The notes under the pieces were generated by a model. It ran no database searches, was not told the DNA's origin, and saw nothing but the letters and a program-made list of their open reading frames with translations. 32,320 nucleotides of DNA, from the NCBI GenBank assembly GCA_030950585.1, contig JAUZRG010000192.1, forward strand, positions 1-32,320, in the 5' to 3' direction. The position numbers and the translations under genes were made by a program. This document shows positions 8,500-17,188 of the stretch, one piece after another (within the stretch, counting starts at the first letter, position 1; each line of letters starts with the position of its first letter). The DNA is from Mariprofundaceae bacterium (GTDB lineage Bacteria; Pseudomonadota; Zetaproteobacteria; Mariprofundales; Mariprofundaceae).

Positions 8500-9527
8500 T
8501 CGTTAAAGCTCCCAATAAACAAGTTATGGCTTGGAATACGATGTTGAAGAAGGTGATGTTTTTGCATGATGGCTTCAGTTTTTTTGCTTAAATCTTTAAA
8601 CGCATCGGCATCATGGTTAAACAATTTTTGATTGTCATGTTTATTGAGCATTTGTAATAATGCGTAAGAGTCCAACATATCTTTGACGCTTAGGCCTAAG
8701 TGAGGAACCATGCGCTGCGCTGCAAGCTGTGGTTTTGCTTTTAAATAAATCAGGGCAGAAAAATAACCATCAATCAATTGTTGCGTGGCCTGTGGTGATA
8801 AAGCCATAGCGTCACTTCGGATCACTAAAACATCCATGATCTTATTTGTAATGCCTGTGCTACTGAACAGTTCTTGCGCACCGATCTGTAAAAGCTTTGT
8901 GCGTATCGGTTCAAAAGTGACGACAGCATCGACATTGCCAGATATGAAGGTTTCATAGTGATGGTCAGACATCGTTGGAACGATCTGAATATCAGATAAT
9001 TGTAAGTGTGCTGCTTCTAAAGCAGCACTGAGTAGAATAGCGCCAACGCCCGTGGTTTCAACAGCGACTTTTTTACCCTTTAAATCACGAAAGCTTTTAA
9101 TGTCTGGTTTGGCCAATATGACATCAGCACCTTTTGAGAAGTCTATCCCCAAAATAATTTTAATGTCGATGCCTTGTGCGACCACACTTAATGCTTCATC
9201 TAAGGTCAGAGCGGCACCATCTATTTGACCAGAACGAAGCAATTGTGTGACTTCAGTCGAAGATGGAAGCTCAATTAGTCGGACTTCACGCTCATTATAT
9301 TCACCCAGATCACGCGCTAAATAAAACAACCCATAGCCAGGCCATGGGTTGGTTCCAACCCTTAAAAGTGGCTCCTCTGTTGACTGCTGGCAAGCTGATA
9401 AGAGCAAAAACATGAAGGGGTATAAAAGGGTTTTTACGGCATTGATATACTGTTGATCGCTCATGGTGAAAGATGTTGTATGAGATGATAAAGGTGTTTC
9501 TCTATGAAGGGTGATGTCATGTTTCAT
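8496..9527 (-). CDS. NMT1/THI5-like (SsuA/ThiY-type) substrate-binding lipoprotein
   Basis: The mature part begins at Cys46 in the lipobox LLSAC. It then has the type II periplasmic-binding fold of nitrate/sulfonate/pyrimidine-precursor binding proteins: LLRVGTNPWPGYG, an early LARDLG helix, GQIDGAALTLDEAL, DLKGKKVAVETTGVGA and GNVDAVVTFEPIRTKL. The lipobox has no Asp at +2, so outer-membrane retention by the Lol rule is possible. The ATG at 9527 has AAGGA 6 bases upstream. A second ATG (9464) would give a more ordinary signal peptide but lacks a ribosome site. No ABC permease or ATPase genes flank it. It overlaps the hybrid kinase by four bases, which suggests that it senses a small ligand for the kinase and does not import it. 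The ligand is unknown. Confidence 0.88.
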   Translation of the reverse strand: MKHDITLHRETPLSSHTTSFTMSDQQYINAVKTLLYPFMFLLLSACQQSTEEPLLRVGTNPWPGYGLFYLARDLGEYNEREVRLIELPSSTEVTQLLRSGQIDGAALTLDEALSVVAQGIDIKIILGIDFSKGADVILAKPDIKSFRDLKGKKVAVETTGVGAILLSAALEAAHLQLSDIQIVPTMSDHHYETFISGNVDAVVTFEPIRTKLLQIGAQELFSSTGITNKIMDVLVIRSDAMALSPQATQQLIDGYFSALIYLKAKPQLAAQRMVPHLGLSVKDMLDSYALLQMLNKHDNQKLFNHDADAFKDLSKKTEAIMQKHHLLQHRIPSHNLFIGSFNE

Positions 9528-9822
9528 ATCAAGTCCTTGCTGATGCGTTTCATCGTATTTGGTACGAAAGCTAGTTTAAATGATGACATTCAACAAAGTC
9601 CTTTGCGCCAAAAACTTTTCTTTTATTGAGGTGAGTAGCCCTTATCACATACTGACCATTCCCGCGAATACAAATATAGTATTTTAAGCATTGAATGACC
9701 AGCTTCAAGTATGTGCGCGGTGCCTGAAGCTTATCAAGGACAGTTATTCACAGCCAAAGGCATACTTAAATGACAATAAATGTATCATCTATTTGCTAAT
9801 ATTTGGGTTCCACAGCCATGAT

Positions 9823-10860
9823 TTAAGGGCTTGGGTCAGGTATCGTGTTATGAATTTCCTCAATGCCTTGCATGACGCTATCACTTAAATTGATGTAGAT
9901 GCTGTCAATATTTTCTTTGAGCTGATTCATGGTGGTGGCTCCGATAATGGTGGAGGTCACAAAATGTTGTTGATGCACAAAAGCCAAGGCCATTTGGCTG
10001 GGCGATAAGCCGTGCTGTTGGGCGAGATGAACATAAGCTTCAGTGGCTTGCTGTGCTTGAGGGCTAGAATAACGGCGATAATTGTCAAAGAGGGTCATGC
10101 GTGCGTTGGCGGGCTGTTGATCTTGCAAATACTTTCCCGATAAAACACCAAAACCGAGAGGAGAATAAGCCAATAACCCCACTTGTTCATGCATGGCCAT
10201 TTCGGATAAGCCAACTTCAAATAGTCGATTTAATAAGCCATAAGGATTTTGAATACTCACGATCCGTTCTTTACCTTGATCTGCTTGCTTCAGGTATTGC
10301 ATCATACCCCAAGGTGTTTCATTGGAAATGCCGATATGACGGACTTTTCCTTGTTGCACCAATTCGGATAAAGCATCGATCGTTTCAGCAATGCTCACCC
10401 AATTTTCATCTTCTTGAATGCTAAAACCACGACGACCAAAGAAATTGGTTTGACGCTGTGGCCAATGCACTTGGTAAAGGTCGATATAATCTGTTTGTAA
10501 GCGTTGCAGACTTGCATCAACGGCTTGCTGAATATCTTGCCGTTGCAGGCGTGACTTACCTTGGCGAATATGGGGAACCCATGAGGTATCACCACAAACC
10601 TTACTGGCGAGAATGATTTTATCACGGCATTGACGCTCTTTAAGCCAGTTGCCAATGATGGTTTCTGTTTTGCCATAGGTCTCGGCTTTGGGCGGTATGG
10701 CATACAGTTCAGCGGTGTCAATGAAGTTAATGCCTTGGCTAAGTGCATAATCAAGCTGTGCAAAAGCTTCTTCTTGGCTGTTCTGTTGACCCCAAGTCAT
10801 GGTACCTAAACAGATGGCACTGACTTGAATATTGGTTTGACCGAGTGGACGATAAATCAT
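9823..10860 (-). CDS. tas: NADP(H)-dependent aldo-keto reductase, Tas type
   Basis: This 345-residue TIM-barrel oxidoreductase resembles E. coli Tas along its length, for example LGTMTWGQQNSQEEAFAQLD, DLYQVHWPQR and ISNETPWGMMQYL. The catalytic tetrad is visible as Asp48 and Tyr53 (FIDTAELY), Lys87 (ILASK) and His132 (QVHW). The NADP-binding segment ATTMNQLKENI lies near the C-terminus. The physiological substrate of Tas is unsettled. In E. coli the gene was found as a suppressor of tyrosine auxotrophy. The start overlaps the cobQ stop as ATGA, so translation is coupled. Nothing else links it to cobalamin synthesis. After its stop, 295 bases without a gene separate it from the lipoprotein start. 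That gap holds only a weak hairpin (AGCTTCA 9701-9707 with TGAAGCT 9725-9731). Confidence 0.93.
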   Translation of the reverse strand: MIYRPLGQTNIQVSAICLGTMTWGQQNSQEEAFAQLDYALSQGINFIDTAELYAIPPKAETYGKTETIIGNWLKERQCRDKIILASKVCGDTSWVPHIRQGKSRLQRQDIQQAVDASLQRLQTDYIDLYQVHWPQRQTNFFGRRGFSIQEDENWVSIAETIDALSELVQQGKVRHIGISNETPWGMMQYLKQADQGKERIVSIQNPYGLLNRLFEVGLSEMAMHEQVGLLAYSPLGFGVLSGKYLQDQQPANARMTLFDNYRRYSSPQAQQATEAYVHLAQQHGLSPSQMALAFVHQQHFVTSTIIGATTMNQLKENIDSIYINLSDSVMQGIEEIHNTIPDPSP

Positions 10861-12275
10861 GTGTTTGCTCGCGATTGAGGGTATCCCAACTGTTCTAAAA
10901 ACAATGGGTCTAGGTTGGTGGCCAAGGTATCTGCCAAGTGATCCAGTGATTGCATGACCACAGTGCTTTGATCGGCATGGGCTTCTTGGCTTAAGCCTAT
11001 TTTCTTTAAAAAAGATTGGCGGAATGTGGCACTGTCAAATAAACCATGCAGGTAAGTGGTCATGATTTGTTGATCATCGGAGACATGGTTAAAGGGAAAA
11101 GTATGGCTATCATGACTGGATCCGTGGTGAATCTCATAACCTGTGATGGCTTGTTCTTCAGGCCATTTAGCGGTGATAGCGATGTTTTTACGTGTTTTGT
11201 CTTCTTCCATGTGGGTATGGCTATCGATCAATCCTAAGCTCGTGTGTGTGCCTTGTTGCTCAATACCTTGGGGGTCATGAATGCTTTTTCCGAGCATTTG
11301 TAGACCACCACAAATCCCCAATACTTTGCCACCATAACGCAAGTGCCGCGTGATGGCCTGCTCAAAACCTTGCTGGCGTAACCATGCTAAATCAGACACC
11401 ACATGCTTGGAACCCGGTAAAATCAATAAATCACAAGTTTGTAGTTGGCTGGCATGGCTGAGTAAGCGAATATTAATATCGCGGTGTTGTCGGAAGGGGT
11501 CTACATCATCGTGGTTGCTCATGTGTGGGTAGGCAATAACAGCGATATGAAAATGACCTTGGCTTTGATGTTGGTTGAGTTGATAGGGAATATCTTCATC
11601 GGGGAGTCGCAAGGAAAGATACGGTATTACCCCAAAGACAGGTTTTTGTTGTTGCATCCATGTGATGGCATCCTGCAATAAAGCGCGATTGCCACGAAAG
11701 CGATTGATGAGTATCCCCTTGATGCGTTTGCGGTCTTCTTTTTCTAAAATATCAAGCGTGCCTTTGAGTGCGGCAAATACACCGCCTTTATCAATATCAC
11801 CGATTAAGCAAACGGAAATATTGGCTGCGCGGGCAAATCCCATGTTGGCAATGTCGTTGTGCATGAGGTTGGGTTCAGCTGGGCTACCAGCACCCTCGAC
11901 CAAGACAAGATCATACTGTTGTTGTAAGCGTTGAAAGGCAGCCAAGACGGTGGGCAGTAAGGCTTGGCGATCTTTTTTGAAGTTTTGGGCATGTTTACGC
12001 CCGATGGATTGACCCAATACCACCCATTGGGCTTGCTGGTCAGACTCAGGTTTAATGAGTACTGGATTCATGTCCACGCTGGCTTGCAGGCCACAGGCAA
12101 AGGCTTGCAGTGCTTGAGCACGACCAATTTCACCACCGTCGCATGTCACGGCTGCATTGTTGCTCATGTTCTGTGGTTTAAAAGGTGCGACAGAAATCCC
12201 TTCTCGTGCCAGTAGGCGGCACAACCCAGCCGTTAAAACGGATTTGCCCACGCCCGATGCTGTGCCTTGTAGCAT
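10857..12275 (-). CDS. cobQ: Cobyric acid synthase
   Basis: CobQ amidates four peripheral carboxyl groups of adenosylcobyrinic acid a,c-diamide, using glutamine and ATP. The N-terminal ATPase domain has the P-loop GTASGVGKS (4-12), PFKPQNMSNNA and LVEGAGSPAE. The C-terminal class I glutamine amidotransferase domain has the nucleophile Cys322 in LGICGGLQML and the histidine in TYLHGLFD near residue 410. Length, 472 residues, is a little short of the usual 480-510. The ATG at 12275 lacks a convincing ribosome site. The frame stays open upstream with a plausible extension but has no standard start codon there, so the true N-terminus may differ by a few residues. It lies 51 bases after cysK and overlaps tas. 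No other cobalamin gene is in the window. Confidence 0.95.
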   Translation of the reverse strand: MLQGTASGVGKSVLTAGLCRLLAREGISVAPFKPQNMSNNAAVTCDGGEIGRAQALQAFACGLQASVDMNPVLIKPESDQQAQWVVLGQSIGRKHAQNFKKDRQALLPTVLAAFQRLQQQYDLVLVEGAGSPAEPNLMHNDIANMGFARAANISVCLIGDIDKGGVFAALKGTLDILEKEDRKRIKGILINRFRGNRALLQDAITWMQQQKPVFGVIPYLSLRLPDEDIPYQLNQHQSQGHFHIAVIAYPHMSNHDDVDPFRQHRDINIRLLSHASQLQTCDLLILPGSKHVVSDLAWLRQQGFEQAITRHLRYGGKVLGICGGLQMLGKSIHDPQGIEQQGTHTSLGLIDSHTHMEEDKTRKNIAITAKWPEEQAITGYEIHHGSSHDSHTFPFNHVSDDQQIMTTYLHGLFDSATFRQSFLKKIGLSQEAHADQSTVVMQSLDHLADTLATNLDPLFLEQLGYPQSRANT

Positions 12276-12326
12276 TAATGCCGATAACTTATTGATGCTT
12301 AGACTCTTTCTTATTGTGCATAAACA

Positions 12327-13265
12327 CTAAATACCAGCACCATCAGCCATTTCTTGATCTGCAAAAACAATGGTGCTCAAGTATTTCTCACCACCATCAG
12401 GGAAAATTGCTACGATTTCACCCGCCAAACCTTTGGCGGCAAGGTCTTCAGCCACTTTGATCGCCGCCGCGAGCGCGCAACCACAAGATTGACCTGATAG
12501 AAGACCCTCTTCGCGTGCTAATCTTAAGGTGTAGTCATAAGCATCTTCGGTACTGATGCCTATTTTTTGGTCAAAGACATCTTCATCATAGATACCGGGA
12601 ATAATGCTTGAAGCCATGTGCTTGAGACCTTCGATGCCATGAAAAGGGCTATCGGGTTCGGCTGCAACAATGCTAATTTCAGGTTTCATTCTCTTTAAAT
12701 AACGACCTGTGCCCATGAGAGTCCCTGAAGTACCCAAAGAAGCGATAAAGTGAGTGATCTTTTCACCCGTGTCGCGCCAGATCTCTGGCCCTGTGCTAAG
12801 TTCATGTGCCAGCGCATTGGCTGGATTATTGTATTGATCAGGCTTAAAATATTTTTCTGGTTCTTGTTCGTAGATTTCACGGCATTTGATAATCGCACCG
12901 TCTGAACCTTCAAGTGGATCAGAGAAAATGAGTGTTGCACCAAAGGCACGGCAGATGCGCTTGCGTTCATCAGAGACATTGGCAGGCATGATCAAATGAA
13001 CCTCATAGCTTAGTGCTGAGCCAATCATGGCTAAGGCAATACCTGTATTCCCTGAGGTAGAATCAAGAATGATTTTATCTTTTGTTAATAAACCGCGCTT
13101 CAGGCCATCTTGAATCATATGCCATGCTGGGCGGTCTTTGACAGATCCACCGGGGTTAAAGCGTTCAAGCTTGGCATAGATATGAATATTATAAGGAAGG
13201 TGCGCGACAATCTTCTTTAATTCTACTTGTGGCGTGTTGCCAATGAGTTCCAAAATCGCAGTCAA
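12327..13265 (-). CDS. cysK: Cysteine synthase family PLP enzyme
   Basis: This is a 312-residue fold-type II PLP enzyme. It shows ELIGNTPQVELKKI at the start, PLP lysine Lys43 in NPGGSVKDRPA, the substrate/phosphate loop STSGNTG (69-75), the glycine-rich cofactor loop SLGTSGTLMGTG and the late GLLSGQSCGCA. It most likely makes cysteine from O-acetylserine and sulfide. CysM or a cystathionine beta-synthase-like role cannot be excluded, and the gene name is provisional. The start is TTG at 13265, with GAGAGG about 8 bases upstream. No ATG exists near the conserved N-terminus. It is divergent from the spermidine-synthase-like gene across 97 bases and lies upstream of cobQ on the same strand. Confidence 0.9.
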   Translation of the reverse strand: MTAILELIGNTPQVELKKIVAHLPYNIHIYAKLERFNPGGSVKDRPAWHMIQDGLKRGLLTKDKIILDSTSGNTGIALAMIGSALSYEVHLIMPANVSDERKRICRAFGATLIFSDPLEGSDGAIIKCREIYEQEPEKYFKPDQYNNPANALAHELSTGPEIWRDTGEKITHFIASLGTSGTLMGTGRYLKRMKPEISIVAAEPDSPFHGIEGLKHMASSIIPGIYDEDVFDQKIGISTEDAYDYTLRLAREEGLLSGQSCGCALAAAIKVAEDLAAKGLAGEIVAIFPDGGEKYLSTIVFADQEMADGAGI

Positions 13266-13362
13266 TGGGTATACCTCTCAACGCGCAAAGCTAGTCAGTT
13301 GCTTGGCAACAGTCATCTACCCGTTGTTTCGTTGTGGCTTTTCTGCCTTTAGGGTTCAGCTC

Positions 13363-15057
13363 ATGAAAAACCTTCGTTTATATGATATGTCTATTTTTAT
13401 CATCATGGCATCGCTTGCCGCTTGTGGCCTGATTTATGAATACTTATTGTCTCATTATGCTGGTCGTATTTTAGGTGCGATGGAAATTGCGGTTTATACG
13501 ATCATTGGCATTATGATTGTGAGTATGGGCATTGGTGCTTTTTTAGCGCGTTTGATCCGTTGTCCTTTTACCGCCTTTGTGGCCTTAGAAGTGGGCATTG
13601 CGGTATTGGGGGCAAGTTCTGTGTTGGTGATCGGAGGTTGTTTTGCGTTATCGCAATTGTTTCCTGAAATATTGATTCAAACTTTTGGTTTGCCTGACGA
13701 ATGGACACCCCGAGGTGGAATGATTGAATGGGCTGAAACATTTGCACGCTTAACCCCTTATTTGATGGCCGCATTGCTGGGCATGATGATTGGCATGGAA
13801 ATCCCATTGATTGCGCGCGTGCGTCAGCATTTGTATCAAGCTTATTTAGAGCACAATACAGGCACTATTTATGGTATGGATTATATTGGTGCAGGTGTGG
13901 GAGCTGCCTTATGGGTGATGTTCATGTTGAGCATGGATGTGAGCACATCGGCCAGTTTGACCGCCAGTGTGAACCTCTTAATGGGTTTGTTTTTTCTACT
14001 TTGTTTTCGTAAGTACATTCGTTTTTTTAAATTATTCATCGTTTTACATGTGTTGGTGGCGGCTTTTGTGCTGGTGTTATTTTCTTATGGTTCGGATTGG
14101 GAGTCCAGCATGGAAGACATGCTTTATACCGACCATGTGGTTTATCGTTTGAACACACCGTATCAGCATTTAGTACTTACTGAGCGTCTTGTTTCAGCTG
14201 AGAGACCTAAAGTATTAAGTTTATACATCAATGGTCACACCCAGTTTGCAAGCAATGATGAGCATATTTATCACTCAATGTTGGTTTACCCTGCTTTGGC
14301 GGCTTCAGCACGGCATGAGAAGTTATTACTGGTTGGTGGGGGGGATGGTCTTGCCTTGCGTGATATGCTGCGCTGGAATCCTGAGCAAATCACAGTGCTT
14401 GAATTGGATGCTGAAATGATTCGTTTCTTTAGTCAGCCGATGCGCGTCGAGGGTGAGGTCATCAATCAACCTCTGTTGGCGTTAAATGAATACTCTTTTT
14501 CTGATCCGCGTGTGAATGTGATTATCAACGATGCCTTTTCGGCTGTGGATGATTTGATTCGTCAAGGTGAGGTTTTTGATAGCATCATTGTGGATTTACC
14601 TGATCCGAGTCACCCCGATTTAAATAAATTATACAGCACACGTTTTTATGCCAAATTGAAATTATTATTGGCGGGTGATGGGGCTTTGGTAGTGCAATCA
14701 ACATCACCATATCATGCTAAGAATACTTTTTTATGCATTGCTAAAACCATGCAGCACGCAGGTTTTTCATCGGTAGAGCAATATCATCACAATGTGCCTT
14801 CTTTTGGTGAGTGGGGTTGGAGCATTGCGGTGAATCAAGGTCAAGCTGCACGGCAACGCTTGGCACAGTTGAAGCATATGCCTATTGAGGATGCTTGGTT
14901 AGGTAAAGATAAAATGTTGTCTGCTTTTGTCTTTTCTAAGCATTATTATGATGATGTGAACGCAATTAAGGTGAATCGCTTAGGTTCAGGTGTGGCGTAT
15001 CAATATCATCAAAACGATTGGCGTAAGACCCAAGGTGTCTATTGGGTTGAGAAGTAA
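13363..15057 (+). CDS. Membrane-embedded spermidine synthase-like protein
   Basis: The N-terminal part (about residues 1-240) holds roughly six or seven transmembrane helices, starting RLYDMSIFIIMASLAACG and including GLIYEYLLSHYAGRILG. The C-terminal part is a soluble SAM/decarboxy-SAM methyltransferase-fold domain of the spermidine synthase family, with LLVGGGDGLALRDML, VTVLELD-like TVLELDAEM, and DLPDPSHPDLNKLYS matching the family's DxxDP loop. This membrane type occurs in many proteobacteria and its true reaction is mostly untested. Aminopropyl transfer is inferred from the family. The ATG at 13363 has AGGG 8 bases upstream, giving 564 residues. Longer in-frame starts would overlap the cysK promoter region. 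There is no adjacent speD, so the substrate source is not in view. A strong terminator follows. Confidence 0.82.
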   Translation: MKNLRLYDMSIFIIMASLAACGLIYEYLLSHYAGRILGAMEIAVYTIIGIMIVSMGIGAFLARLIRCPFTAFVALEVGIAVLGASSVLVIGGCFALSQLFPEILIQTFGLPDEWTPRGGMIEWAETFARLTPYLMAALLGMMIGMEIPLIARVRQHLYQAYLEHNTGTIYGMDYIGAGVGAALWVMFMLSMDVSTSASLTASVNLLMGLFFLLCFRKYIRFFKLFIVLHVLVAAFVLVLFSYGSDWESSMEDMLYTDHVVYRLNTPYQHLVLTERLVSAERPKVLSLYINGHTQFASNDEHIYHSMLVYPALAASARHEKLLLVGGGDGLALRDMLRWNPEQITVLELDAEMIRFFSQPMRVEGEVINQPLLALNEYSFSDPRVNVIINDAFSAVDDLIRQGEVFDSIIVDLPDPSHPDLNKLYSTRFYAKLKLLLAGDGALVVQSTSPYHAKNTFLCIAKTMQHAGFSSVEQYHHNVPSFGEWGWSIAVNQGQAARQRLAQLKHMPIEDAWLGKDKMLSAFVFSKHYYDDVNAIKVNRLGSGVAYQYHQNDWRKTQGVYWVEK

Positions 15058-15062
15058 TAGGG

Positions 15063-15095
15063 TCGGGTAAACCTTGGTTTACCCGATGTTTTTTT
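15063..15095 (+). terminator. Intrinsic terminator after the spermidine synthase-like gene
   Basis: TCGGGTAAA (15063-15071) pairs with TTTACCCGA (15078-15086) around CCTTGG, followed by TG and a run of seven or eight T. The leuD stop codon lies in the T tract on the other strand. Confidence 0.88.
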
Positions 15096-15732
15096 AACTA
15101 AATAACCACGGCGCTTCTTGTTTTCTTTTGGCTTCATAAGTGCTGATGGCATCTTGCTGTTGCAAAGTCAGACCAATATCATCTAAACCATGTAACAAGC
15201 AGTGCTTGCGAAAGTCATCAACAGAAAATGACAATACATCACCACTCGGTGTTTTGAGTGTTTGTGCGGCCAAGTCAATGCTGAGTTGATAAGCCTCGTT
15301 TGCAAAACAATCTGCAAACAAAGTATCCAGATGTTCATGAGCCACCACAATGGGTAAAATACCATTTTTAAAACAGTTATTATAAAAAATATCTGCAAAA
15401 CTGGGTGCAATGACACAACGAAATCCTGCATCAAGCAAAGCCCAAGGGGCATGCTCACGCGAGGAACCACAGCCAAAATTATCACGGCTGAGTAGAATAC
15501 TTGCACCTTGGTAGCGTGCTTGATTCATCACAAAGTCAGGATTAAGAGGGCGTTGACTGCAATCCATGCCCACATCACCGACATCTAAATAACGCCACTC
15601 ATCAAATAAAAAAGGCCCATAACCCGTGCGTTTAATGGATTTTAAAAATTGTTTGGGAATGATCGCATCGGTATCCACGTTTGCTCTGTCCAGTGGCATG
15701 ACCAATCCGTCAAGTGAAATAAATGCTTGCAT
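15094..15732 (-). CDS. leuD: 3-isopropylmalate dehydratase small subunit
   Basis: LeuD pairs with LeuC to isomerise 2-isopropylmalate to 3-isopropylmalate in leucine synthesis. The 212-residue swivel domain shows the conserved [21 protein letters not shown] near residue 20 (given as two parts: [12 protein letters not shown] and KSIKRTGYG), FDEWRY, and the substrate-binding [13 protein letters not shown]. Length is normal for the long bacterial form. It follows leuC by 14 bases, and AGGTT-type bases before the ATG are weak, so translation probably depends on leuC. No leuB or leuA is in the window. Confidence 0.96.
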   Translation of the reverse strand: MQAFISLDGLVMPLDRANVDTDAIIPKQFLKSIKRTGYGPFLFDEWRYLDVGDVGMDCSQRPLNPDFVMNQARYQGASILLSRDNFGCGSSREHAPWALLDAGFRCVIAPSFADIFYNNCFKNGILPIVVAHEHLDTLFADCFANEAYQLSIDLAAQTLKTPSGDVLSFSVDDFRKHCLLHGLDDIGLTLQQQDAISTYEAKRKQEAPWLFS

Positions 15733-15746
15733 GCTAGAACCTCGTA

Positions 15747-17141
15747 TTAGCGAATATCGGTGAAATGACCAGCAATGGCTGCTGCGGCAGCAATGGCTGG
15801 AGAAACAAGGTGTGTGCGACCACCTTTGCCTTGACGGCCTTCAAAATTGCGATTGGATGTTGAAGCACAACGCTCACCTTCGGCGAGGCGATCTGCATTC
15901 ATGGCAAGGCACATCGAACAACCCGGCTCACGCCACTCAAAACCCGCTTCTTTGAAAATAACATCCAAACCTTCAGCTTCAGCTTGTTGTTTGATCAAGC
16001 CAGAACCAGACACAATAAGGGCTTGCTTTATGTTGGACGCGACTTGCTTGCCTTTGACAACCTTGGATGCAGCGCGCAAATCTTCAATGCGTGAATTGGT
16101 GCATGAACCAATAAAAACACTGTCTATTTGAATGTCTTGAATCGGCGTACCTTGCGACAGCCCCATATAGGTCAAGGCTGATTTCCATGATTCACGTTGA
16201 ACATCGTCTTTGGCTTGGCTAAGTAAAGGAATGCTACCATCCACGCCCACACCCATTTCTGGACTGGTTCCCCATGTCACTTGTGGCGAAATAGCTTGTG
16301 CATCAAAGCTATATTCACAATCAAAGACAGCATCAGGATCAGAATGAAGTTGTGACCATGCAGCATTGGCTTGTTTGAGGTTCTCTCCTGTGGGTGAAAA
16401 GGGACGACCAACAATATAATCTAAAGTCGTTTGATCGACGGCAACCAAACCACTGCGCGCACCTGCTTCGATGGCCATATTGCAAAGGCTCATGCGTCCT
16501 TCCATGCTTAAATCTGTGATGGCTTTGCCTGCAAATTCAAGGGTATAACCCGTGCCACCTGCGGTGCCAATTTGGGCGATGATATAAAGGGCGATGTCTT
16601 TGCCACTACAAGCATCACTTAACGTATTGTTGACGGTGATGCGCATGGTTTTTGGTTTTTTCTGAATGAGGCATTGCGTTGCCAAGACATGCTCTACTTC
16701 AGACGTACCAATACCCATCGCGAGGGCAGAAAAAGCACCGTGGGTCGATGTGTGAGAATCACCACAAACAACCGTCATACCCGGTAAGATCAAACCTTGT
16801 TCTGGACCAACCACATGCACAATGCCTTGACGTATATCGTGCATATCAAATTCACGAATGCCAAATTCTTGGCAGTTTTGATCGAGAGCTTGCACTTGTG
16901 TGCGTGAAACAGGGTCACTAATACCTTGGTCACGTTGGGTGGTGGGCACATTATGGTCAGGTGTGGCCATTGCTGCATCACAACGCCAAGGCTGACGATT
17001 GGCCATACGCAGACCGTCAAAAGCTTGCGGACTGGTCACTTCGTGGATTAAATGTCTATCAATATAAAGAAGTATAGAACCATCGTCATTGGTACTGACA
17101 ATATGTTGATCCCAGACCTTATCAAAAAGGGTTTTAGCCAT
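15747..17141 (-). CDS. leuC: 3-isopropylmalate dehydratase large subunit
   Basis: LeuC is the aconitase-type subunit that carries a [4Fe-4S] cluster. The three cluster ligands are visible as Cys347 (GSCTNSR), Cys408 and Cys411 (PGCSMC). Other family signatures are [20 protein letters not shown] (126-145) and [12 protein letters not shown]. At 464 residues it is full length. GGAGG stands 6 bases before the ATG at 17141, a strong site. Upstream, 47 bases separate it from the protease stop on the same strand. Read-through from the protease gene is possible, but the two are functionally unrelated. Confidence 0.97.
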   Translation of the reverse strand: MAKTLFDKVWDQHIVSTNDDGSILLYIDRHLIHEVTSPQAFDGLRMANRQPWRCDAAMATPDHNVPTTQRDQGISDPVSRTQVQALDQNCQEFGIREFDMHDIRQGIVHVVGPEQGLILPGMTVVCGDSHTSTHGAFSALAMGIGTSEVEHVLATQCLIQKKPKTMRITVNNTLSDACSGKDIALYIIAQIGTAGGTGYTLEFAGKAITDLSMEGRMSLCNMAIEAGARSGLVAVDQTTLDYIVGRPFSPTGENLKQANAAWSQLHSDPDAVFDCEYSFDAQAISPQVTWGTSPEMGVGVDGSIPLLSQAKDDVQRESWKSALTYMGLSQGTPIQDIQIDSVFIGSCTNSRIEDLRAASKVVKGKQVASNIKQALIVSGSGLIKQQAEAEGLDVIFKEAGFEWREPGCSMCLAMNADRLAEGERCASTSNRNFEGRQGKGGRTHLVSPAIAAAAAIAGHFTDIR

Positions 17142-17188
17142 GAATATCCTCCAACAAGGCGAAACCTAGCGGGAATAGGTGCAAAGCT

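Noticed and set aside
9701-9731. Inverted repeat AGCTTCA/TGAAGCT as a terminator for tas
   Set aside because: The seven-base stem spans a 17-base loop and is not followed by a T tract on either strand.
9691-9888. Open frame of 65 codons on the plus strand in the tas/lipoprotein gap
   Set aside because: It runs into the 3' end of tas on the other strand and has no ribosome site or recognisable content.
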